DNA of 64,000 nt from Prorocentrum cordatum (GCA_963575745.1 CAUYUJ010004289.1:1-64000); one strand, 5' to 3'; shown: positions 1-9,907, counted from the stretch's first letter. The notes: generated by a model from the letters alone, not told the origin. Made by a program: numbers and translations.

Positions 1-641
1 GGGCATGGAGCGCATTTTGGTCCAAAGCAAGGCGCGCACACGGCCACGAGGGTTAGGCCACGATGATGGCCTGTGCGCGGCACGGTGAGCGCCAGACACC
101 GAGTCCACTTCCGATCATGCCCACCACGAACTACGACGCTGCCTCCCCCATCCCACCACTGCTGTGCTAAATCCTCCCTCGAAGCAACCCCCACCTTCAC
201 CCTAATCACCAAGGTCCAGATGATACCCTCGAACTCATACTCACGGACACTGTGTTGGTGGAAGTCAAGATCAGACAACAGGCATAATCGCCATCGATGC
301 GTGTTCATGAGAGTGAACAAGCATTCCGCCTTCATCTCTTCATTCATTGCCTGGTCATCTGCCCCAAAACGCCGGGTATTCCACGTACATCCGAAAATAT
401 ACTTGGTGGTGTTTTTGCGCGATCGTCTACGCCGCGTGAGTAGCGACAGATTAAGCAACGCCTGCGATCGTTTCCTAGCCTTCCTGCCTCTCATCTGTGC
501 CTCCCTTGCCTCCTTACGGCGCACACTCCTGCGCCGGCACCGTGCATCACCTTTTGGTGTCGCGGGGCCCGAAAGGCTCGCTCCACAGCGACCCACTTCC
601 TCTGGACCCGAAATCGGCGCGCGCCTGGACCACGGGCGTCG
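1..641. other. unassigned sequence, no recognisable gene
   Basis: Mixed-composition DNA without simple repeats. A 213-codon plus-strand reading frame (73-714) runs through it and into the foldback element that follows. Its translation is rich in R, S, P and H and shows no domain, so I do not call a gene. Confidence 0.5.
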
Positions 642-828
642 CCGTTGCCTTAAGTCGGGCGTGTCCCCCTACAGGGGGATTTTCGACGAAAAATATAAAA
701 TACACCAAAAATAGTCTGGGGATCATTTTTGGAGTATTTTGTTGGCCTTTTTGGTGTATCTTTAAGGTATTTTTCATTTTTCGTCGAAAATCCCCCTGTA
801 GGGGGACACGCCCGACTTAACCGTTGCC
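642..828. mobile_element. MITE-like element, 45-bp perfect TIRs, 8-bp TSD
   Basis: The element is 650-820 (171 bp). Its ends begin TTAAGTCGGGCGTGTCCCCC on both strands and match perfectly for 45 bp. Similarity then continues with small gaps toward an AT-rich centre, so most of the element folds back on itself. Each arm contains two smaller palindromes: CCCCCTACAGGGGG and TTTTCGACGAAAA. The octamer CCGTTGCC lies immediately outside each end (642-649 and 821-828), as expected for an 8-bp target-site duplication. No coding capacity. The 8-bp duplication fits hAT- or P-like transposases among known DNA transposons; superfamily is inference. Perfect arms and duplication suggest a young insertion. 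Confidence 0.88.
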
Positions 829-1194
829 GCTCCCTGCCCCTCCCCCAGGGGAAAAGTCCCAGGACCCAACCGCTTCCCCGCCCCCCTTCCCAGTACACTA
901 CGATTTCGGCTGCGTCACCCTCTGCGCCGGCCCTCGAAGCACCCGCTCGGGCCACGACCACCTTGGGCTCCGTCCGCCTCGGCCTGCCCAGTTGCAGCCA
1001 GCGGCAGTCCTGGGCCCAGGGCTCGCCCTAGGTTTCTCCGTCCCCGTGCTCCTCGCAGTGGAGATGCTTTTTGGGCGATCTGGACACCCCATGGGGTTCC
1101 TGGTGCCCTGCTCCCCCGCCGCCACAGATCAAATCTTGTAGCTAGGACGCCTCTTCCTCACACCTCCCTTTCTCGCTGAGAATCCTCCCTTCCT
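829..1194. other. unassigned GC-rich sequence
   Basis: C-rich sequence between the MITE and a CCT array. Short overlapping frames on both strands but no domain and no convincing codon pattern. Nothing identified. Confidence 0.4.
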
Positions 1195-1320
1195 CCTTCT
1201 CCTCCTCCTCCTCCTCCTCCTCCTCCTCCTCCTCCTCCTCCTCCTCCTCCTCCTCCTCCCCCTTTTCCTCCTCGTTTTCCTCCTCCTTTCCCTCATCCTT
1301 TTCCTCCTCCTCCTCCTCCT
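1195..1320. repeat. (CCT)n microsatellite
   Basis: Near-perfect CCT/TCC trinucleotide array, interrupted toward its 3' end by TTTT-containing units. Confidence 0.95.
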
Positions 1321-1374
1321 GCCTCTAAGGTGGTCTCCTCCTCATATCCCTGCCTCCGTCCTCCGTCGTTTAGA

Positions 1375-1725
1375 CATGCCCATCACACGCTTCGTGTCCC
1401 CATGGGAAGCTCCACCCACGGCCCCGGTGGGTGCGTTCGAATGGCGTCCAGCGCCCCGTTCGGCACACCCCTCAGAATCGCGTATCACAGGGAGCTTCAC
1501 TTGTGGCGTAGGTGTGTTCGCATGGCACCCCCGCGCCTATTTCGGCACACCCTCCATGCGGATCCTGTCCCTGAGGATGCTCCACCCACGGTCCCAGTGA
1601 GTGCGTTGGCGTGGCCCCCCCCCCCCCCGCGCCCCAGTTAGCATACCTCGCACGCGGAGCGTGTCTTTTGGGGGATGTCCAACTACGGCCCCAGTGAATG
1701 CGTTTGCACGGCGTCCCCGCGTCCA
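1375..1725. repeat. degenerate tandem repeat, about 80-98 bp period
   Basis: Four diverged units share the core CTCCACCCACGGCCCCGGTG followed by GGTGCGTTCG-ATGGCG and, further on, TTCGGCACACCC. Cores recur near 1410, 1490, 1579 and 1675. A related single unit lies in reverse orientation at about 4872-4985. No coding role is evident. Confidence 0.7.
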
Positions 1726-2394
1726 ACTCCCCCAGACTCTTCGCGCTGATGGCGCAATGCAGGGAGCTCTTCCAGAGGCCGTCCCCCAGTCAGGCCGTTC
1801 AAGTGCGCTCCCCCGTCGACTTCGACGTACTCATCACTGGGATCGGGTCCCACAGGGATGCGATGCACTGGTCCCGCGGCGCGTGAGAAGATGAGGAGAG
1901 GATCGCGCCAGGCGCTGCACGTAGATAGCTGCACAGGTTTGGGCCCTTCGCCAGGCGGATCGTGCTTGTTTTTGCGTTGGCCCCCCAGGACCTAGGAGGT
2001 CTTCCTTGGGGGGCTCCTTGGGGCCTCCTTTGGGGGGGCTCCTGTGGGTCGTCGGGTCGCCTCGGGGGGGCGAGGTGCCAGCAGAGTACCCTGGGGGCCT
2101 TCCTGGGGCGCTGGCCGCCGGGGGAAGGTCCAGATGCGGCCGTGGGCCAGTTTTGTGCCATGCGGGGCCCGCTCGAGCGGGGCCCCGCCTCCTCCTCCCT
2201 CCTCCTCCTCCTCCTCCTTCTCCGTCTTGGGCCAGCGGGGCGGCAGCCTGGGAGGCCAGGCCCGGACGGCCGCGAGCACGACGACTCCTCAGCAAACGAG
2301 TCACCGAATGCGTGGTGGCCTCAATGCGGTGAGGAGCCGCGTCACCTGCTTCGCGGGAGAGCAGCGCTCAGAGAGCCAGGTGGTCTGAGGCGCA
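1726..2394. other. unassigned GC-rich sequence
   Basis: Contains a short CTC run near 2190-2222 and G-rich stretches (CTTGGGGGGC-like) around 1998-2060. Long overlapping frames on both strands are what high GC alone produces. No gene called. Confidence 0.4.
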
Positions 2395-2494
2395 TGCACA
2401 CACGCCCGCGCACTCGCACGCGCACACATGCACGCACACACGCACACGCACACGCACGCGCGCACGCGCACACGCACACGAGCGCACGCACAGA
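2395..2494. repeat. CA/CG-rich microsatellite
   Basis: Alternating purine-pyrimidine array of CACACG, CACG and CGCACG units; potentially Z-DNA-forming. Confidence 0.9.
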
Positions 2495-3093
2495 GTTCTG
2501 AGCGCACGCTTTGCGGCGGCCGCTGCCTCGCGCACAGCGACGAGGCGAAGCAGGCCGGTCAGAGGAGGAACTGAGGGCGCGCGCGGCCTTTTGGCCACTC
2601 AGAAGATGGAGCAGGGATCCACATGTATCGAATGTGCCATGCGAATGCCCGGGCATGGGCAGCAAGGGTGGGGAGGGTGGGCAAGCAGGCAGCAGTGAGC
2701 GACGCGTGGAAGCGGAAGCGCAGTGCGGCCGACACGGCAGAGGCGACGAGCCAAGTGGTAAAGACAAGACACTGGAACAGGCAGAGAGCAAAGGCGACAG
2801 CCGCGCACTGGGGAAGCAGAGCGAGAGCGTGCGCTTTCAGGGCGCGCACACACATGTACATCAGCCGCGGCAGAGATCGGCGACGAAACCACCAAACGCA
2901 CGTGGAACAAGTGCGCGTGCTCGTGCTGCTTCTTTGTCGGGGATCCCTGCCTCTCGATCGGCCGCGCCGCCACTCGCGTAAAGCGAGCTGCGAAGAAGAC
3001 GGAGCGGACCGTTCGCGGGCTTCCCCGTCTGCTCTTGCAGGGCCGTGGAATTCGAGCATTGGTTCTAGCGGTGCGCTCCTTTGTCGGGCCGAG
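2495..3093. other. unassigned sequence
   Basis: Overlapping open frames on both strands (for example 2511-2981 plus, 2599-3111 minus) but no recognisable domain. Nothing identified. Confidence 0.4.
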
Positions 3094-3270
3094 CGAAAGG
3101 GGGGATAGCAAAGGGGGGGGTTTGAGAATCAGCTCACGTAGCTGATTTTACCGGCGCCTCCTGGCGCCGGGAGGCGCCCATGTATCGAGGAATGGGCCCG
3201 GCGGCGGGGCCGAAACCAGCTGCATGCAGCAGATTTCGTACCCCCCCCTTTCCCAACCCCCCCCGTTTGC
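3094..3270. mobile_element. foldback element with nested hairpins
   Basis: The two ends are imperfect inverted repeats: each carries two G runs (C runs on the right) separated by GC/AAA-containing linkers, then a hairpin. The left hairpin is AATCAGCT-CACGT-AGCTGATT (3128-3148); the right one is built on CTGCTGCATGCAGC, with CCGGCGCC-type palindromes between. Arms of about 60 bp can be aligned with perhaps 70% identity. No coding capacity and no clear target-site duplication. Confidence 0.6.
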
Positions 3271-3448
3271 CCGACCCGACTTTGCACGACGCTTGTGACG
3301 CAAGATGCTTCGCGTTCATCGCCCGACCTTTCTAGATCCCGCCGGACGAGAAGCATGGCTCCAGGACGGGCCGACTCCATGCCGAACGTAGTCAAAGAGG
3401 GCTCCGCAGGAGGCCAGACACCGCCCGGAAGCCTATCAGCAGTCGTCC

Positions 3449-3709
3449 AGAGACGGGGGGTCTCGGAAGGGCCACGAGGGGGGCCACGAGGACTTTTTTT
3501 AGCTGGCTCAGGTGTGAGTGTTCTGGTGTTGAGCCAGAGTCTGGTCCGCATTGGATTCAATCTGGGCCCGCGCTGGGGCAGAGACGGGGGGCCTCAGAAG
3601 GGCCCGAGGGGGGCCACGAGGACTTTTTTAGATGGCCCGGGTGTGAGTGTTCTGGTGTTGCGCCAGAGTCTGGCCCGCCTTGGATTCCATCCGGGCCCGC
3701 GCTGGGGCC
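3449..3709. repeat. tandem duplication, 131-bp unit
   Basis: Two adjacent copies (3449-3578 and 3579-3709) share AGAGACGGGGGG, GGGGCCACGAGGACTTTTTT, GTGTGAGTGTTCTGGTGTTG and TCTGG-CCGC-TTGGATTC with scattered substitutions. A more diverged relative can be followed at about 4618-4735. Confidence 0.85.
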
Positions 3710-3721
3710 GAGTTTTGAGCT

Positions 3722-3756
3722 AATGCTACTGCTACTACTGCTACTACTACTACTAT

Positions 3757-3818
<62 letters not shown>

Positions 3819-3865
3819 TACTACTACGACTACTACTATCACTACTACTACTATTACTGCTACTA

Positions 3866-3947
<82 letters not shown>

Positions 3948-3948
3948 A

Positions 3949-4027
<79 letters not shown>
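3722..4027. repeat. (ACT)n microsatellite, about 300 bp
   Basis: Almost uninterrupted ACT/TAC/CTA trinucleotide array. It creates poly-L, poly-Y and poly-S open frames that are not genes. Confidence 0.97.
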
Positions 4028-5204
4028 TTGAGCCTAGGACTGTCGAAACATTGACTTTCTGTGTTCAGAACGCCACAGACGATGGACACTTCTCAGAAGA
4101 GGCCCGCAGGCGACCCACTCCAGGCGAAAGCACGTGACAACCATATGGTTGCAGTTCCAATCGGTTCGCGACGTTGGGCCGAAGAGGCGCTCCGTGTGGC
4201 CCAACGGGACTGTCTCGGAGGCCAAGAAAAGGTCCCAAGAGGGGCCAGACTGAAGCGGATATCTGTTTTGAAAGGGTGTTTGGGGTCGGTGTGAAACAGG
4301 AAAACGAGGTGGGCGTAAGCCCCGAACGGAGGTACCGAAGTCAGGTTCCAGACGCTCTTCAGCACGGTGGGCGGGCGGATTCAAGACGTTTCGCGTTCGC
4401 CGCCCGCGCCAATTATTTGTCGCTGTGCCCCAGCCTCGGTCATGCCGCCCTCTGGACTTCTCCTTGCGGGCCGCGAATCAAAAAAACGTTCGCCGCCCGC
4501 CATTTGTAGCTGTCGCGAGTCCACGGCGGCCCCACATGAGGAACACTGTCTCAATGTGGTTGATACGTTTTCCAAAGATGGTACAAGAGGCCCTCCAAGT
4601 GCCCCCCCCAACAGCTCAAGAAGGCCCCGATGGGGCCACGCAGGGCTTTCAGGTGGCTCAAGCGCGAGCGGCCTTGGGCCCGAACCCAGCTCGAGTTCTT
4701 TTCAATCCAGGCCCGCCCTGGGGTCGACTTGGGCTTCGATGTGGGGCCCAGGGGCTTCCAGGCGACCTCCAGCCAGGCGAAAGTCATCAAATTATATGTG
4801 TGAAGCACCCGACCAGAAGCAGCTGTGAATCGGTCAAGGCGCGGCCCTCTGAGGTCATCTGTGGAGACTATGAGGCCACGAAAGCGGGTGAGGGGTGTGC
4901 CGAAATGGGCTGGACGGCGGCATGCGACCGTTGCCACTGGGGCCGTGGGTGGGGTTCCCTGTCGTGCCACGAAGCGCATGAGACTCGTGTGACGGGTGCG
5001 CTGACTCGGACATGCGGAGGCGAGCAGAAACATGAGAGAGGAAGAGGAGGATGAGGGGGAGAAGGCAAGCTAGGTGCGCTCGAGTCATATCTGACGTCCG
5101 ACCCATCCCTCCCATCCCTGACCACGGCGTAGATCTCCTTTCTAAGCGCAGAACTGGATGTCGTAACATGGCATAGCATGGTGTTGGAAATTAACCCGTC
5201 GAAT
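4028..5204. other. unassigned sequence with one inverted repeat-unit copy
   Basis: No gene recognised. About 4872-4985 is a reverse-complement relative of the 1375-1725 tandem repeat (CACTGGGGCCGTGGGTGGGG core). The part near 4618-4735 resembles the 3449-3709 unit. These fragments show the region is built from diverged repeat pieces. Confidence 0.45.
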
Positions 5205-5815
5205 GACATAGCATGGCGTGGCGGCGCCCCAAGGTGGTGGGCTTCCGCGGCCCCAAAAATCAACGAATCGTTGCCGAATGTGTAATTACTTCCGCTGGTT
5301 TTTCGGGTGGCCATTTTTTCATTTTGGGGCTTATGAAGGACCGAAAGGCATGCCGTGGCATGGCGCTGCAAATAATGACGCCAGCGCTACAGCGGGAGCA
5401 CTATTCGGAACGAGCGGTACTTCGAACATGAGGCCAGCGCTTCAGCGAGAGCAGCATCTTGAGCAAAACGCCCAGCGCGGAAGCGCGGAAATGAGGACGC
5501 GTAGCCTGACATAGCATGGCGTGGCGACGCCCCAAAGTGGGGCGGCGCTTCCGCGGCCCAAGCAATCAACGAATCGTTACCGAATGTGTCATCACTTCCG
5601 ATGTTTTTTTTTCGGGTGGCCGTTTTGTAAATTCTGGGGCATACGAAGGACGTCAAGACATGCCGTGGCATGGCGCTGCAAATATGACGCCAGCTCTGCA
5701 GCGGGAACACTACTCGGAACAAGCGGAAGCGCGGAAATGAGGCCAGCGCTGCAGCGTGAGTATCATTCGGAACGAGCGGTAGCCCGAAAATGAGACCAGC
5801 GCCTCAGCGAGAGCA
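5205..5815. repeat. two-copy tandem repeat, about 303-bp period
   Basis: GACATAGCATGGCGTGGCG begins each copy (5205 and 5508), followed in both by GCGCCCCAA-GTGG, CAATCAACGAATCGTT, CCGAATGTGT-ATTACTTCCG and TGCCGTGGCATGGCGCTGCA. Each copy ends in 45-60-bp subrepeats containing CCAGCGCT-CAGCG and ATTCGGAACGAGCGGTA. No coding function assigned. Confidence 0.85.
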
Positions 5816-6589
5816 GCATTTTGACAAAAAAACTAAGCGAAAACCCAGCTCCCGGGAATCCTGTGTGTTAGAAAACCAGTTCGCGGAGGGGGGCCGAACA
5901 ATCCCCGGACGCCACCAGGGGAAAGAGGAGATTAGTATTCATATTGTTGAATTGTTGAATGAGACGCGGGCAAGGAGAGGCGGGGTAGGAGAGAGGAGAA
6001 GGAGGTGGAGGAGGAGGAGGAAAAGGAGGAGGAGGAGGAGGAGGAGACGCGGGGCGATGCGGATTCAAAGCAATGCCCCAATTCAACACAGGATGATTGG
6101 GGAACGGCCAAGTTACAATGTCTTGAACCTTTCAACCTGTCTTCGAAATTTGGCCTGTTGGAGGGCTCAACGGTCGGTTTTGGAGGCCAGCCAAGCAGAG
6201 GCCCAAGTGGTGCCAACATAGAGCAGACGCCAGTTTCGAAAGTCGGGAATGATGTGGGGCACGATCTCGTCTTGGATGGTCGCTTGGAGCTGTCGTGGGC
6301 TCCGACAAGTGGGTGGCGCGCAGCCGGGTGGCGAAGAGGCGGAGCCTGTTGGTGGGAAAGCGACTCAACGCCCTGAAAAGGGCCATCTACGACAAGGTCT
6401 CGCGCACCCCTCGGCCCAGTGGGCGGGTGGATTCTAAAGGTTTGCGCTACCCGGCCGACCCCCAACGACGGAACTGACTATGATGGTTCGGGTGCCCCGT
6501 CCAGGTGTTCGCGGCAATTTCCGCCACCGTGCCAGCGCAGCATTCTGTGTGGCGACGCTTCGAGCACCGCCCGGAAGGCCGCAGCACGT
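5816..6589. other. unassigned sequence, possible eroded coding fragment
   Basis: Includes a GGA-rich stretch (about 5990-6050). A plus-strand frame at 6295-6477 reads as a basic peptide (SDKWVARSRVAKRRSLLVGK and onward) and could be a coding relic, but no family is recognised and the neighbouring frame is also open. Confidence 0.3.
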
Positions 6590-7438
6590 GGCATCCCTCG
6601 TCGGGCCTATATGTGCCGTCTTGGGCTCATGTGGGTCTGTCTTGGGGCCCTCTGGGGACCATCTTGGCCCGTCTCGGGGCCCTCTTGGGCCGTCTTGGTA
6701 CCGTCTCGAGCCGTCTTAGCCGTATTGGGGATGTTTGGGGGGCTCTCCTGGAGGCCTCTTGGGGCCATCTTGGGCCACCCTGGAGCCCTCTTGGGCCCCT
6801 TCTTGGGGCCCTCGAAGGGCTGTCCTGGACCGTCCGGGGAGCCTCTTGGGGCCATCAGTGAGATCGTTCGACTTTTTGTGCTGCTCCTCCTAGGCCCTCG
6901 TGGAACCATTTTGAGCCGAGAGGGCTGGACAGTCCAGCCTATCATTATCAAAAACGCCCCCTGCCTTTTGGAAACACCCATGCGGCCAAACATTGGGTCG
7001 AAATCTGGCGAGGCTATTGGACTATGTGCTCCCCTAGCCCCTAGCCGTTGTGGAACCTCTTGCAGAACTTGGTGGGATACTTCGGATAGGAGGAGGAGGC
7101 CTCTTGAGGCTCTCTTGGGGCCTCCTGGGGGTGTCCTGGGAGCCTCTCGGGGGCCTCATGGCCGCCCCTGGGTCTTGCTTTCCTGTGGCCCCTCGGGGCG
7201 ATCTTGGCGTCCCTTCGGGAGTCTTGGGGGAGCTTCAGTGGCTCTTGGGGCCGTGCGTGGGGGGGAGTCTTGGGGCCGTCCTGAACCCTTTTCGGGACCG
7301 CCCTGGACGCCAGCCGGGAGCCTCCGAGGCAATCTTGAGGAAGCCGTGGGGATGTCTTGCGAGCATGTTTGCGGCCGTCTTGGAGTCTCGAGGAGGCTCC
7401 CCTTGGATCTCGGAGAGGCCTCTGCGGCGCATCCTTTG
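6590..7438 (+). repeat. CTTGGGG-type degenerate minisatellite
   Basis: Repeated 9-12-base units of the form TCTTGGGGCC / CTCTTGGGCCG run through most of this interval. Period and sequence are irregular. The array keeps frame 6419-7552 open for 377 codons with a W/G/P/L-rich translation; that is a repeat artefact. Similar arrays occur near 21985, 25020, 40495 and 43855. Confidence 0.85.
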
Positions 7439-7468
7439 AAGGGCTTGCGGAGCCGAAGAGCAGGGATC

Positions 7469-7631
7469 ACCACCCACCAAACCACCCCAACGCAACCCGA
7501 AGGCTCAGATTTACCCTCGATTTCCAGTGGGGGGGGGGTCGGGAAACCTTGAAAAAACACATGTGGAACCATTACCCCCCCAACCCGAAATTCGGGTCTT
7601 CGGGTTGGGTTGGGGTGGTCTGGTAGGTAGT
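7469..7631. mobile_element. 163-bp TIR element, copy 1
   Basis: The ends are inverted repeats of about 34 bp (ACCACCCACCAAACCACCCC at the left; its counterpart ACTACCTACCAGACCACCCC at the right, read inward). A second copy of identical length lies at 26000-26162. Internally both copies share CTCAGATTTACCCTCGATTT, a G run and ACCCGAAATTCGGGT. Flanking octamers CAGGGATC and CAGGAATG agree at six of eight positions and may be a decayed 8-bp target-site duplication. Non-coding. Confidence 0.82.
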
Positions 7632-7893
7632 CAGGAATGCATGAGGCATGCGACAGCCGAATCGGATTCGACGATGTTGGGCCCTCCGCGGAGCCCTTCG
7701 CGGAGCCAGCTTGGGCTCTCTGGCGATCTCTTGAGCCATCTTGGGATCGCTCTGAGGTTTTGCGGTGCCATTCCGAGCCAGCTCTGGCCACCCGAGGCCC
7801 TCCACGGCAGTCTTGACCCGTCTCGAAGGACCTGCAGGTTGGTGAGCTGTTTCGGAGGGGTCGGAGGGTGCATTGAGGGGTTTGTACCCCCTC

Positions 7894-8018
7894 GGCATCG
7901 CTCGGACGTGTGCATTTTTTCTAGGCGAGAACCATCGAGGACCATCCTGGACCATCGAGCAAAAAGAAACACGCACGAAACCGAAAAATGCATGGGAAAT
8001 AGACGTCCGAGCGACGGC
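7894..8018. mobile_element. foldback element, copy 1
   Basis: Ends are inverted: GGCATCGCTCGGACG at the left and its near-complement CGTCCGAGCGACGGC at the right. Inside, GCATTTTTTC and GAAAAATGC also pair. A related copy lies at 42177-42304 with shared ACCATCGAGGA, CACGCACGAAACCGAA and GGACGTCCGAGCGA. Confidence 0.72.
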
Positions 8019-8034
8019 AAGCCCCCCGTGAAAC

Positions 8035-8667
8035 GGAATGTTGGACCCGCCGTGGAGGAAAACATGGGGGCAGCCAAGCTTCGCACACGCTCTGTTGCCG
8101 GATTTTCAGCTCTCCACGAGCACAAGGCGGTCATCGGCCTCTCCTCTATGAGAAGGCTGCCTGGCGTGGGCCTAGCTCTGCGCAGTCTGCTTTCTGTGTA
8201 GATTATGTCTCCCCCATCCCCCTCATATCCTTATCTTCCTCGCATCCACCCCCTCCTCATCCTCCCTCTTCTCATTTTCCTCCTTCTCTCCTTCTCCTCG
8301 TCTGCAGATGTCGCAATATTTTAAGCTTCGCCCCAGCGCACGAGGTGCGCGGTGTGACCATCATCATCCTCATACTCCTACTTCTCTCGCAGCCCTTCTG
8401 GGAACTCGCGCCTCATGTTTATGGAGAAGGCCTTAGGCCGGTGCCGTCCCCCGTCTCCAAAGACACGACCCCCGGGCCCTCCCCCCCCCCGGGACCACCC
8501 CTCCCCGGCACCCTCCGCCTGCGCCCCTTTCCCCGGACCCGCCCCCCTCCGGGACTCCGCCCCCCGCTGCCCCCCAAAAGGAAGGGATCAGAGGAGAGGG
8601 GCTTGACGAGGAGGGCCCAGGGAAAAGGGAAAATGGAAGATCGACGACGGACACGGGCACGGAAAGA
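8035..8667. other. pyrimidine-rich unassigned sequence
   Basis: C/T-rich stretch (8200-8310) followed by CCCC-rich sequence to about 8580. No recognisable gene; open frames here are P-rich and composition-driven. Confidence 0.45.
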
Positions 8668-8850
8668 GTGGGTACGATGCCCAGCAGTAGTTCCTGTTCA
8701 TTTTGAACAGGACTCGCTGTCCGCGCCGCCGCGGCTTGTTTCCATTTGAGACAGAAGGCCGCCTGCCAAACAGCGGTCGTTGTTGGTTCGGGACAACATT
8801 TGCTGTTGGGCATTGTGTCCATTCCTTCCGTACCCATTTCGGGCGTCCAA
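8668..8850. repeat. possible decayed foldback
   Basis: GGGTAC...ATGCCCAGCAG at the left has a gapped inverted match at the right (CTGTTGGGCAT...GTACCC). A clear small hairpin, CCTGTTCA-TTT-TGAACAGG, lies at 8691-8711. Arms are gapped, so this is weak. Confidence 0.35.
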
Positions 8851-9256
8851 AGAAGAGCGACGACGACGACCCAAACGGAAGAACGTCACACACACACACA
8901 CACGCTGACAGGGACGGCGGATTCCCTATCCGTTTCTCGTCGCCCCTCTTATACATCTGTCCCTCAGCCTCGACCTCTCCTTTATTCCATGCCCTGTCAT
9001 TTCTGGTCATCCATGCTTCCTTCATTCAGCCGTCCAGCGACAAATACCTACCGCACTTGGCCCTGCTACCGCAACCGTCGGTTCGCAGTGCTGGTGATCC
9101 CCGCGTTCGCTGCCGTCGGCAAGGTGCCTCGTGTTGGTGATGGCGATTGCAGCGATGAGGCTCACGAACGCAGATGTTAAATGACATATGGGGTGGATAG
9201 GAGCATGAGTGTGAAGAGTGTGATGTGGAGGGGTAGGGTGACGACGGCAACGAAGA
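8851..9256. other. unassigned sequence with short CA run
   Basis: A (CA)n run at about 8888-8904 and otherwise no recognisable feature. Confidence 0.4.
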
Positions 9257-9488
9257 AGGCTATCATTAGCACGGTGTTATGTAATGAGGATGATGACGAC
9301 GAGGATAAAGCTGTTGTTGAGGCTGATGCTGATGCTGCTGATGCTGCTGATTGTGAGTATGATGCTGCTGATGATGCTGATGCTGCTGATGATGACGATG
9401 ATGGTGATGATGATGGTGATGGTGATGGTGATGGTGATGGTGATGGTGATGATGATGGTGATGGTGATGGTGATGGTGATGGTGATGG

Positions 9489-9534
<46 letters not shown>

Positions 9535-9600
9535 ATGATGATATGTGATGATGATGATGATGATGATGATATGATATGATGTGATGACGTGTGACGGTAA
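9257..9600 (+). repeat. (GAT)n / (GGTGAT)n microsatellite
   Basis: GAT and GGTGAT units with GCT interruptions. It generates D-rich, M-rich and, on the minus strand, H-rich and I-rich frames without stops; none is a gene. Confidence 0.96.
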
Positions 9601-9808
9601 TTTGCGATGGTGACGGTGATGGTGTTGGTGATAACGACGACGGTGGGAACGCCAATGGTCCTGTTGATGGTGGCGACGCCGCTTTCTTGATTCCGATGGT
9701 GATGACCATGATGTCGACGATATTCTGACCTGAGGCGGAAAGCGAGATGATGGTGACAACGACGATGAAGAGATGACCATTACGACGATGATAGCTCCGC
9801 AGTGTACG

Positions 9809-9907
9809 GGTATGTGACACGGGGGCCCTAGCCACGAACCCGACGGCGGACAGAACTGCCGCCCTGCGCCAGGACCAGCCAGGCGCCGCCCAGATCAGGG
9901 CCACCCT
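9809..9907. repeat. dispersed direct repeat, copy 1
   Basis: GGTATGTGACACGGGGGCC ... AGCCACGAACCCGACGG ... CTGCCGCCCTGCGCCAGGAC ... CAGATCAGGGCCACCCT. The same order recurs at 11349-11444 with few differences. Both copies border the GAT arrays. A minus-strand frame is conserved between copies, but no domain is seen. Confidence 0.85.

Noticed and set aside
3628-4089. Poly-Ser/poly-Val and poly-Leu/poly-Tyr ORFs
   Set aside because: Direct translation of the ACT microsatellite.
4640-4665. GGTGGCTCAAG as a relict spliced leader
   Set aside because: Only the last eight bases match (GGCTCAAG), with no adjoining CCATTTT and no coding sequence downstream.
6419-7552. 377-codon W/G/P-rich ORF
   Set aside because: Open because the CTTGGGG repeat lacks stop codons; no domain or codon bias.
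9284-9538. Met-rich ORF (and similar Met-, Asp- and His-rich ORFs at 10230-10341, 20305-20835, 22863-23591, 29298-30443, 51634-52276)
   Set aside because: Frames of (GAT)n arrays: ATG gives Met, GAT Asp, ATC Ile, CAT His. No sequence outside the repeat supports them.
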